A DNA stretch of 64,000 bases from NCBI GenBank assembly GCA_964342305.1, contig CAYFGK010000015.1:1-64000 (forward strand), written 5' to 3'. Positions within the stretch are counted from its first letter, which is position 1; every line of letters begins with the position of its first letter. The translations under genes were made by a program, and so were the position numbers. Positions 33,201 to 37,705 of this stretch are shown piece by piece. The notes below the pieces were generated by a model. That model worked only from the letters and a program-made list of their open reading frames with translations. It was not told the DNA's origin and searched no databases. This stretch comes from DT-110 sp964342305. Lineage in GTDB: Bacteria > Bacteroidota > Bacteroidia > Chitinophagales > Saprospiraceae.

Positions 33201-33709
33201 CTGCTGAGGTGACCCGCACCGTTGAGGTGATCGCTCCGGCGACTTTGTTGGGTGAGATCACCCTGGAAGCAAACTCGGATCAGTCGGCTTCTGATCTGGT
33301 ATTGAAACTATACGAACCGGGTACCAACACCCAGGTCGGCGGTGATTACACTCCGGAAAGTGATATCAGTGGTCTGTTCTCCCTCGGAGATCTGCCATTT
33401 GGTACCTACGATATTTATATCAAGAAGAGCAACTTCCTGCAGGTAGTTGTCACCAATGTTACATTGAATAGCGGCACCAACCCGTTGGTCTCTTTCCCGA
33501 CTATGCTGGCTGGTGATGCCGACGGCGATAACGAAGTGACTGCTTTCGATTACGACATCTACATCACCGCTTATGGTAGCGAAACCGGAGATGCCACCTT
33601 CGACGCCAGTACCGATTACAACAGGGATGGACTCATTTTCCTCCAGGACTTCAACCTTTTAACGAATAACATGAACCTCAAAGGTGCAGACCCTGAAGAC
33701 AATGAGTAA
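21206..33709 (+). CDS. 4167-aa secreted protein with three cohesin-like modules, 30 DUF5011 repeats and a C-terminal dockerin
   Basis: Signal peptide MSNVQSYFRV..LFGLQSLNAQ. Modules: cohesin-like 1 (about 33-155); He_PIG/Ig-like domains (158-345); malectin (347-526); Ig-like (528-732); CBM6-like (733-872; IGYIDDGDLVDYFVDVP); DUF5011 units 1-2 (876-1036); cohesin-like 2 (1040-1185; VDQGQTFTISVDMQAN); DUF5011 unit 3; cohesin-like 3 (1270-1412); BACON-like (1412-1510); unnamed module U (1512-1828); 27 contiguous DUF5011 units (1829-4010); CNA-B-like (4012-4100); dockerin-like (4102-4160; GDADGDNEVTAFDYD, DYNRDGLIFLQDF). It ends a few residues later, without the T9SS sorting domain that its three neighbours carry. 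The DUF5011 stretch would form a long stalk. Surface attachment by dockerin-cohesin pairing with a neighbour is an inference. The next gene starts 58 bases downstream. Confidence 0.88.
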   Translation: MSNVQSYFRVTKNVFSTLLVTLFLFGLQSLNAQVDIQLCPSGSLTDGGTVTYTVEAQAGATEFNAVSLQINFDPTRLEGTSNIPNGNFTTIQSFTGFDNNAGFYTLEMAILGGTTSGNTTLVTLEFAVTDNGPTEVSLDASTEIQNAGTVPSTLVDDLVLNAISNQSVEEGQTLNVSPSTDDNCGLGLTYSIDIQDGSNNSVSSGDYSFNSSTGALSWTPNVGDADTYSATLTVTNGFSEETETFDIEVTAQPNTSPTITITNPADQSSFDEGTNINFTATASDAEDGSLTANIIWYSSIDDEIGTGGDINVSDLTDGSHTITAEVTDANQATTTDQIEITVNATGPQPFQLCVACGSVGLTAFNRNFVGDPNNAPATGLGFTRTNGKAYKGYSDPIVGTSPGSGEELLFQKEIYGGASGSGGANPSFEYEVPVPNGSYQVDLYFAEVFQDEADLRVFDVALEGALILPDYDMMNQARDGLNSNQTAITRTYQVDVTDGSLTINVGPASADNGKLAGFCVTEIADANLPPTSSIADITIDAEAAASEALNINDPENDNLAVTLSGLPTDGDLAYNASTNQLEGTPTAADAGTYSIDVIVEDGTNSGILDQFELVINPPAGNDPPTIAAVADLFIAEGATANTTVTITDDNNVFGGSIIVYDKSVGNPNSNTIPGGVVAPGDYSFTDGNNDGVYDFSWTTAPGDGRSYRVDVTADDGVNAPVTTTFNIQVGIPLVGTIPAKYFGNPDPWYDSSQPGTGYSVAIESNNNENIGYIDDGDLVDYFVDVPAAGTYDVVIQAAKGTNGTTTVSLEEEDGQGGFTQIGSVGVVNDGGWQSYNPYNTSVSFSQAGLQKLRLSFNGGANILELTFTSQGGGDVTPPVITITGDNPLNWPFGTPYVDPGATATDDTDGDISGDIVTGGDVVDPNNLGGTYSVTYNVSDVAGNAATEAVRTVNITDQDPPVITLTGDPVINLLIGDSYSEQGATATDNVDQNVTVDIDNSAVNTNMEGTYVVTYDAEDAAGNMATQVTRTVNVSTAPNTDVIISATPATQTVDQGQTFTISVDMQANDQSVSATEVILLYDPAILSITQVIPDNSVFSLIVDNGNPGNDTPGTLTFASGKEGPALVNGSIPLFEVTFQAVGSGTTGLDIDFETANSTAITRVLDLETDVLSAVNDATVTINPTIDDTPPAITLLGDNPLNLFLGDTYTDPGATALDDNDGDISGDIVVGGDVVNPNMIGSYFVTYDVDDAAGNSAEQKIREVIVSEEPNTDVIMSVTPDVVTVDQGQNFTVSIDLEANDQEVSVAELFLNYDPAILTIVSITPDLSVFGSELVNDDSQPGLFQYTSGKLGQPFPTGSVPLVDIEFQAIGSGTSALDIDFETVQTTQKSNVLLGANELLTSVNDGTVTVNTNPEITLEAVPMSFTADLGSTATQQGTLTGDASDQSTIPTAISLTDDAAWLTLPATAPQGTPVNFTVDPSGLAAGTYTATITGTANGYQAGTTTVTLQVLGIPEVQVSITPNSSLGASTFSNNSFQIDYLDDGNANIPLPNIQSISFNLSTGILPDMVFDPVGAGGDATSSCFTPNLGATATGLVAPGDPCTDPFSVPRNGGFDVMTINFADFNEGENFEFTTDVDPNNIQGVAGAGNAGAVSGLELAGTKVTITFDNGLVLSGSMFEDGSLGGSTTIGAQPANVPGMPVISTVNGTAPQTVNTTNQTVTVTGDPGSYVGLLQIDSRLFIASGDDPFDVSPAELPFYANEAMAKGLYTAQIGGNGSVDIPVTLQQTPGANNTPDGGLNYFMAVTSNSPYAVGQEASMSSVPLIIKLDLGTPVITLLGDNPLELEVGDTYVEAGATALDQEDGDISVDIVIDATAVNTAVPGSYEVTYNVMDGAGNAATEVIRTVNVSDVNPPVIVLDGDDPVTIPVGGTYTEPGFTATDDVDGDITGNVVVTGGPVTTDAPGTFLLSYNVSDAAGNAAITVTRTVNVTDQDAPVITLLGDDPLEITVGDTYTDPGATATDNVDGDLTGSIVVAGDAVDPNTVGTYVVTYNVSDQAGNAANEVTRTVEVVDVNIPVITLLGDNPLIVAVGSVFTDPGATAFDVEDGDLTNDIVIGGDVVSTAAPATYVITYDVVDDAGNPALQVTRTVQVTDQTAPVIVLDGDDPVTIPVGGTYTEPGFTATDNVDGDITGNVIVTGGPVTTDAPGTFLLSYNVSDAAGNAATTVTRTVNVTDQTAPVITLLGDDPVTIPVGGTYTEPGFTATDNVDGDITGNVIVTGGPVTTDAPGTFLLSYNVSDAAGNAATTVTRTVNVTDQTAPVITLLGDDPVTIPVGGTYTEPGFTATDNVDGDITGNVIVTGGPVTTDAPGTFLLSYNVSDAAGNAATTVTRTVNVTDQTAPVITLLGDDPLTVAASTPYVDPGATAEDDIDGDISDDIIIDDSDVNVDVPGSYSVTFNVSDAAGNPATEVTRTVIVEDQTAPVITLLGPNPLNLAAGSTYTEPNATAEDNIDGNLTSQIVIDATDVNTAIPGTYEVTYNVSDAAGNAATEVIREVVVTDDGKPVIALVGPATVDLNVGDTYTEQGATAFDNVDGNITAQIIIGGDVVNTSLPGTYVVTYNVSDAAGNAADEVTRTVDVSDVTPPTITLLGDNPVELAVGDTYTEPGFTAIDNVDGDVSGDVQIGGDAVNTNVPGSYVITYNVSDAAGNSATEKTRTVNVTDQTAPVITLNGPNPLTLAAGSTYIEPGATAQDNVDGNISGAIAINNSDLNTNVPGSYEIIYSVSDAAGNTAQEIRPVIVEDQGAPVITLIGMNPLTIPASSPYNDPGAIATDNVDGDISANIVVDDSDVDTDVPGTYQVTYNVMDAAGNPAVQKVRTVIVEDQTAPVITLNGANPLNLAVGDTYNEPGATASDNVDGNISGNIVIDASAVNTAVAGSYSVTYNVSDAAGNAATEVVRTVNVSDEGAPVITLLGDNPLTLEVGDPYVEPGATASDDVDGDISGDIVIDASAVNTNIPGTYGVTYNVMDGAGNAAIEVIRTVNVVDVNAPVITLVGNNPQIIAVGDPYVELGAVAFDDEDGNISGDIVIDASAVNTNMVGMYVVTYNVSDAAGNTANEVTRTVQVTDQTKPVISLTGNNPQIIPLTNAYLELGATATDNVDGDISGLIQIDASNVNTGVAGSYTVTYNVSDAAGNAADEVTRTVEVVDGIIPIITLLGDNPLELAVGDTYIDPGATASDVADGNITDDIVVGGDAVDTGTPGTYVVTYNVQDEAGNAANEVTRDVIVTDQTAPVITLNGPSPLTLQVGSTYVEPGATAEDNVDGNVTGNIVIDNASVNTAVTGSYTVTYSVSDAAGNEAQETRTVVVEDMSSPSITLLGDNPLTVPASIPYNDPGAVAIDNYDGNITANIIVDDTDVDTDVPGSYVVTYNVSDAAGNAASEVTRTVIVEDQTAPVITLNGANPLNLAVGDTYAEPGATALDNVDGDLTGAIIIDATGVNTSVAGSYQVTYNVSDGAGNDATEVIRTVNVSDQGVPSITLLGDNPLTIQAGTPYVEPGATATDDIDGDISGDIVIDASDVDTDEPGEYEVTYNVTDGSGNPAIEVIRTVFVEDMAAPVIGLLGTNPQLVAVGSPYVEAGAVATDDVDGNISGQIVIDASAVNTNAVGDYIVTYNVTDASGNPAAEVTRTVQVRDQEDPVITLIGDNPQIIALDGSYTELGATASDNVDGDISDDIVIDASDVDPNTLGTYTVTYNVTDAGGNSVTEVTRTVEVTDQTLPIITLIGDDPIELDQFAPYNEPGATATDNVDGDISGDIVIDNASVDVTTPGSYTVTYNVTDAAGNAAVEVTRTVNVNDVTPPTIALLGSNPLNLAVGDTYVEAGAIATDDVDGNLNSAIMIDDSDVNMNAPGTYEVVYTVEDAAGNMAMAKRTVNVTDQTGPVITLIGPDPIQVPANNPYVDPGATATDFVDGDVTGNIVIDDSDVDVTTLGTYTVTFNVTDAAGNAAAEVTRTVEVIAPATLLGEITLEANSDQSASDLVLKLYEPGTNTQVGGDYTPESDISGLFSLGDLPFGTYDIYIKKSNFLQVVVTNVTLNSGTNPLVSFPTMLAGDADGDNEVTAFDYDIYITAYGSETGDATFDASTDYNRDGLIFLQDFNLLTNNMNLKGADPEDNE
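26690..33235 (+). repeat. 27 contiguous DUF5011 (Ig-like) repeats, about 243 bp each
   Basis: Each unit is about 81 residues of the form PVITLLGDNPL..VGDTY.EPGATA.DNVDGDISG.IVIDAS.VNT..PGSY.VTYNVSDAAGNAA.EVTRTVNV.DQT. I count 27 consecutive units here, plus three dispersed ones at about 23830-24310 and 24765-25010. Most copies have diverged in DNA sequence, so the array is old, apart from the recent triplication at 27691-28419. Confidence 0.9.
27691..28419 (+). repeat. three identical 243-bp tandem copies
   Basis: Units beginning TCCCGTAACGATACC at 27691, 27934 and 28177 are identical base for base over 243 bp by eye. A diverged relative of the same unit lies at about 26950-27190. Identity among three copies within an otherwise diverged array indicates very recent in-frame expansion or gene conversion. 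Confidence 0.9.
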
Positions 33710-33767
33710 TCATTCATGCTTTTTGGACAGTATGTACTTCCTACAAAAATTAGTAAAAACACGTACG

Positions 33768-35369
33768 ATGAACTATAGTATTCTAACCACGCCAATCCGG
33801 GCACTACAATCCACAAAACCGGGGCTGGCCGTTTGGCTGACGGCAGTCCTGGTTTGGACCGGAGCGGCACTCCAGGCCCAGGCGCCATCGGTCAGCTACA
33901 GCATTGAAGCGCCTGAGGTTGAGGTCATACCCAATCAGACATTTACAGTTGATGTGGTGGTGACCCCACAAAACAATCCGAGTATTAACAGTCAGTCGGT
34001 CTACCTTACGTACGACGGATCGGTCATTCAACTCCAGTCATTCGAGGAGGTGGCCCGGGATAATGACGAATTCAACATTACGCTGATTCCTCCCGGTGGC
34101 GTAAACCAGGCTCCTCAAGGGGACCCGGAAAACGACAGTGGTTTTGCCTACGCCGTTGGCTATTTGTCTAACGGGAATCCGGATAACATCAAAACGGATC
34201 CTTACGTGCTGGTACGGCTTACCTTCCTGGCAATAGGTGCCGACGAGACTACGACTTCTTTAAAGTTCTTTGATGATGAAGCCGCTCGAAAAAACCTCTC
34301 TCTCGCGACTGGCGGCAATCTCAACGACATCCTGAGCGGTACGCGGGACGGTAGCGTACTGGTGGACGACATGATCGAAGGCCCTGTTCCCCCCGGAGAT
34401 GTAGCCTTGGATATTGGCTCAGATCTACTGGACATTTGTGGTACCGAAATTATGTTGGGTAACACCAACTTCGTTCCCCAGGATCTGGACAATATGGGTA
34501 ACATGCGGTATTCTGGCAGCTGGACCCTGGTCGATGATGACGGGGGCACCGGCATGTTGGACGATCCCAGCCTGACCAACCCTATTCTGACCGGAGTATT
34601 TGGTGGTACCTATACTCTGGAGTGGACCATTACCCACTTACCGACCGGTACGCCGTACAGCTCTCAGATCACCGTCAGCTTTGCCCCCGATGCCGATTTG
34701 CCGGGCGGTTTAGGTGACGGCGTACAGGATTGTGTGGACATTTGCCTTGGCTTTGATGATAATGTCAACTCGGATAATGCCGGTTTGCCCGATGGCTGCG
34801 ATTGTAATCCGACCAACGACCAGACGGAGCTGATCCTGGTTTCCGTAGTCCCGCAAAGTAATATTGTGGAAGCTGACTTTGCGATCGAATCCGATGCGGT
34901 AATTGATCCGGCGATCAATCCCGATCCCGTGGTCTTTAAAGCGGCGGATAATATTAAACTGAATCCTGGCTTCCACGCAAAAGCAGGGGTAACCTTCAGC
35001 GCGATCATCGAAGACTGTCGGGAAGAGAATTTGGCTGCACAATCGGCTGATCTGTTGGCTGATGCGAATATTGATGTACCATCCTCCAGCGGGCTATACA
35101 TCGACAAAATGTCTTTGAAACTGATCCCGACGGTGGCGACTAATTCCACCATGGTGCGCATTTCTATTCCTGAAAACCAGGATATACACGTCCAGCTCTA
35201 CAACCAGAATGGACAACTCGTAAAAACACTGATCGATAATCAGCGGATGGAAGCCGGTCGCTACGATTATCAAATGGATTTGGCTACTGTCGAGCCTGGC
35301 ATGTACTATGTCAGGTTGATCGGTGCCGAGGTTAATACTTCACAGCGTCTGATTGTAGTAAGACGCTAG
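33768..35369 (+). CDS. secreted cohesin-domain protein with 3-coathanger region and T9SS sorting domain
   Basis: 533 aa from the ATG at 33768. Earlier in-frame starts (33684, 33732) would put charged text before the signal peptide, and the first overlaps the previous gene. A signal peptide ends near ALQAQ. Modules: cohesin-like (about 40-200; EVEVIPNQTFTVDVVV, SVYLTYDGSVIQLQSF); Ig-like (210-308); an acidic Cys-containing calcium-binding-like linker (315-352; DGVQDCVDICLGFDDN); a 3-coathanger-stack-like stretch (about 385-405; KLNPGFHAKAG); T9SS type A domain (447-533; MYYVRLIGAEVNTSQRLIVV). It is the smallest of the four clustered secreted proteins. Its plan, one cohesin plus a sorting domain, is what an anchoring scaffold for a dockerin-bearing partner would look like. 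That role is inferred. Confidence 0.82.
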   Translation: MNYSILTTPIRALQSTKPGLAVWLTAVLVWTGAALQAQAPSVSYSIEAPEVEVIPNQTFTVDVVVTPQNNPSINSQSVYLTYDGSVIQLQSFEEVARDNDEFNITLIPPGGVNQAPQGDPENDSGFAYAVGYLSNGNPDNIKTDPYVLVRLTFLAIGADETTTSLKFFDDEAARKNLSLATGGNLNDILSGTRDGSVLVDDMIEGPVPPGDVALDIGSDLLDICGTEIMLGNTNFVPQDLDNMGNMRYSGSWTLVDDDGGTGMLDDPSLTNPILTGVFGGTYTLEWTITHLPTGTPYSSQITVSFAPDADLPGGLGDGVQDCVDICLGFDDNVNSDNAGLPDGCDCNPTNDQTELILVSVVPQSNIVEADFAIESDAVIDPAINPDPVVFKAADNIKLNPGFHAKAGVTFSAIIEDCREENLAAQSADLLADANIDVPSSSGLYIDKMSLKLIPTVATNSTMVRISIPENQDIHVQLYNQNGQLVKTLIDNQRMEAGRYDYQMDLATVEPGMYYVRLIGAEVNTSQRLIVVRR

Positions 35370-35421
35370 TTCAACGTACACGCTGATTTTAGGAGGTACT
35401 TATTTAAAGTATCCGCATCCT

Positions 35422-35455
35422 GGCCCGGGCAACCTTTGGTTGCTCGGGCCTTTTT
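35422..35455 (+). terminator. rho-independent terminator closing the giant-protein cluster
   Basis: GGCCCGGGCAACC (35422-35434) pairs with GGTTGCTCGGGCC (35438-35450), with one G-T wobble and a TTT loop, followed by TTTTT. This is a textbook intrinsic terminator 53 bases after the stop of the cohesin gene, and it separates the cluster from the housekeeping genes. Confidence 0.9.
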
Positions 35456-35485
35456 CGTGCACACTATTGTACCTATCTTTACCCC

Positions 35486-36730
35486 ATGGAGCAGAACCTC
35501 GACATCCTGATCGTTGGTGGCGGAGCCGCCGGTTTCTTTGCCGCCATTCGGGCTGCGGAATGCAATCCGGATGCCCGCATCTGTATTCTGGAGCGTGGTA
35601 AAGAGACCCTGAACAAGGTGCGCATCTCCGGCGGCGGTCGTTGCAACGTCACCCATGCCTGCTGGACCCCGAGGGAGCTTTCCAAGCATTACCCCCGCGG
35701 AGAGCGGGAACTACTCGGCCCCTTCAACCGCTTTGCCTGCGGCGATACCGTCGCCTGGTTCGACGAACGCGGTGTCCCCACCAAGATCGAGGAGGATGGC
35801 CGCATGTTTCCCGTCACCGACAATTCACAAACCATTGTAGACTGCCTCCTGGTGCATGCCAAAAAACTCGGAATTGACGTCCGTACCCGCGAACGAATGG
35901 ATGCTTTCGAGTACCCCGCTGAAGATGGGCAACCCTGGGTAGTCCGTTCATCGCGCCACACCTATCTGGCGAACCGTCTCATGCTGGCTACCGGATCGAG
36001 TACGTCTACCTGGAAATTACTGGCGGAATTAGGAATCGATATAATAGAACCGGTTCCGTCCCTCTTCACATTCAATATCGTGGACGATCGAATTGCGGAT
36101 TTACCGGGACTCTCCGTTCCACTCGCTGAAGTAAAGGTGGAAAAAAGTAATCTGAAAAGCTCCGGTCCCTTGCTCATCACCCACTGGGGCCTGAGCGGTC
36201 CGGCCATTTTGAAATTATCAGCCTGGGGTGCCCGCGAACTGGCTGATAAGAATTACAGTTGCTTTATACGGGTAAATTGGGTCGTGGAAAAGCAAGAACA
36301 GGTTCGCACTCATTTGGAGACCTGGATGCGTGAGGACGGCAAAAAGCAGGTGCATAGCCATCCGCGATTTGGCCTGCCCAGCCGTTTATGGAAGAGTTTT
36401 GCCACCGCGGCTCACATTCCGGAGGAACGACGGTGGCAAGACCTCGGAAAGAAACACCTGTCTAAACTCACGGAAGAACTTACTGCCGGTCGCTATGCCG
36501 TCACCGGGAAATCCACCTTCAAGGAAGAGTTTGTAACTGCGGGTGGTGTCGATCTTAAGGAAATGGACCTTAAACGATTTGCCTCCAAAAAGTACCCTAC
36601 TCTTTTCATGGCCGGTGAGATCCTTAACATCGACGCTATCACCGGAGGGTTTAATTTTCAGGCAGCATGGACAGGCGGCTACATCGCCGGAGAAGCCATG
36701 GCCAACGTCACCGAACCGGTAAGTCACTAA
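35486..36730 (+). CDS. HI0933/BaiN-family FAD-dependent oxidoreductase
   Basis: 414-aa flavoprotein of the HI0933 (YhiN/BaiN) family. The N-terminal dinucleotide fold ILIVGGGAAGFFAAIRAAE (about 7-25) binds FAD. ISGGGRCNVTH (about 48-58) is the family signature. The C-terminal FAD contact region (FMAGEILNIDAITGGFNFQAAW..GYIAGEA, about 373-403) is intact. Length is normal. No signal peptide, so cytosolic. The physiological substrate of the family is not generally known. It follows its own terminator-bounded start region and is followed after 11 bases by rlmF. Confidence 0.88.
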   Translation: MEQNLDILIVGGGAAGFFAAIRAAECNPDARICILERGKETLNKVRISGGGRCNVTHACWTPRELSKHYPRGERELLGPFNRFACGDTVAWFDERGVPTKIEEDGRMFPVTDNSQTIVDCLLVHAKKLGIDVRTRERMDAFEYPAEDGQPWVVRSSRHTYLANRLMLATGSSTSTWKLLAELGIDIIEPVPSLFTFNIVDDRIADLPGLSVPLAEVKVEKSNLKSSGPLLITHWGLSGPAILKLSAWGARELADKNYSCFIRVNWVVEKQEQVRTHLETWMREDGKKQVHSHPRFGLPSRLWKSFATAAHIPEERRWQDLGKKHLSKLTEELTAGRYAVTGKSTFKEEFVTAGGVDLKEMDLKRFASKKYPTLFMAGEILNIDAITGGFNFQAAWTGGYIAGEAMANVTEPVSH

Positions 36731-36741
36731 ACACCATACCT

Positions 36742-37653
36742 TTGCACCACCGAAACATCCATCACCCGGATTATCCTATAGACAAACTGGTTTCTGCCAA
36801 TCCGCTCCTAAAGCAATACCTGACCTCCCGTCCCGATGGCTCCGGTCCCACCATCGACTTTGCCCGGCCAGCGGCAGTAAAAGCACTGAACCAGGCGATC
36901 CTGCTCCATCATTATAACTTGTCGTACTGGGATATTCCCGAAGGCTACCTATGCCCCGCTGTTCCCGGCCGAGTTGATTACATACATCACCTCGCCGATC
37001 TACTAGCGGATCAAAAGGATATTCCAAAAGGCCCACAGGTAAATCTGCTCGATATCGGGACCGGCGCCAACTTCATTTACCCCATCCTCGCCCACCGTAT
37101 CTACGGGTGGTCAGTGGTTGGTACCGAAATTGATCCCAAAGCCATACAAGTGGCCCAAGCCCTCATCGAGGTAAATGATGTTCTGAACGGCAAGCACCTC
37201 CGTGTTCGACAGCAACCCGATCGCCGGCAAATCCTGGCGGGTGTCATTCGTCCCGATGAACAGTACCACGCAACCATCTGTAATCCGCCTTTTTTTGCCT
37301 CCGAACGGGAAGCCACCCAAGCGTACACCCGCAAGCAAAGTAAACTGGGCCTACCCGTGACTCGACGGGCCCTGGGCGGACAGGCACATGAACTGTGGAC
37401 TCCCGGCGGAGAAACAGCTTTCTTGCTCCGCTACATTCAGGAAAGTCAGGCTTTCGCCAAAAATATAAGGTGGTTTACATCCCTGGTTTCCCAAAAGAAT
37501 TCTCTGGCTTCCGCCAAAAAGGAACTGGAGCGTACTGGCGACGCGGAAGTACGGGTAATCCCCATGGCACAGGGGCAGAAGAAGTCGCGGGTGTTGGCCT
37601 GGCATTTTGGGACTCGAGAGACCAACAGTGAACGAAGAGACTGCAGAGACTAA
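36742..37653 (+). CDS. rlmF: 23S rRNA (adenine-1618-N6)-methyltransferase RlmF
   Basis: About 303 aa from a TTG start at 36742. The frame is open upstream to an ATG at 36667, but that would overlap the preceding flavoprotein by 64 bases, and the family alignment begins at LHHRNIHHPDY. The family text is clear: PAAVKALNQAILLHHY, WDIPEGYLCPAVPGRVDYIHHLADLL, SAM-binding LLDIGTGANFIYP, and the catalytic NPPFF motif (ICNPPFFAS). It methylates A1618 (E. coli numbering) of 23S rRNA. After the usual ending VLAWHF the protein has a short odd tail (TRETNSERRDCRD) encoded by a nonamer repeat array that runs through the stop codon. Confidence 0.9.
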   Translation: MHHRNIHHPDYPIDKLVSANPLLKQYLTSRPDGSGPTIDFARPAAVKALNQAILLHHYNLSYWDIPEGYLCPAVPGRVDYIHHLADLLADQKDIPKGPQVNLLDIGTGANFIYPILAHRIYGWSVVGTEIDPKAIQVAQALIEVNDVLNGKHLRVRQQPDRRQILAGVIRPDEQYHATICNPPFFASEREATQAYTRKQSKLGLPVTRRALGGQAHELWTPGGETAFLLRYIQESQAFAKNIRWFTSLVSQKNSLASAKKELERTGDAEVRVIPMAQGQKKSRVLAWHFGTRETNSERRDCRD

Positions 37654-37690
37654 AGTGCTTTATTCTCTGTAGTCTCTGTAGTCTCTACAG
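37635..37690. terminator. nonamer-word hairpin between convergent genes
   Basis: GAAGAGACT GCAGAGACT on the left and TCTCTGTAG TCTCTGTAG TCTCTACAG on the right are phased nine-base words. GAGACTGCAGAGACTA (37637-37652) pairs with 37670-37685 with a single non-Watson-Crick position and a 17-base loop. It lies between rlmF (whose stop is inside the left arm) and the convergent acylase gene, so it could terminate both. There is no T-tract. Confidence 0.55.
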
Positions 37691-37705
37691 TCTGTAACAT
37701 AAAGA

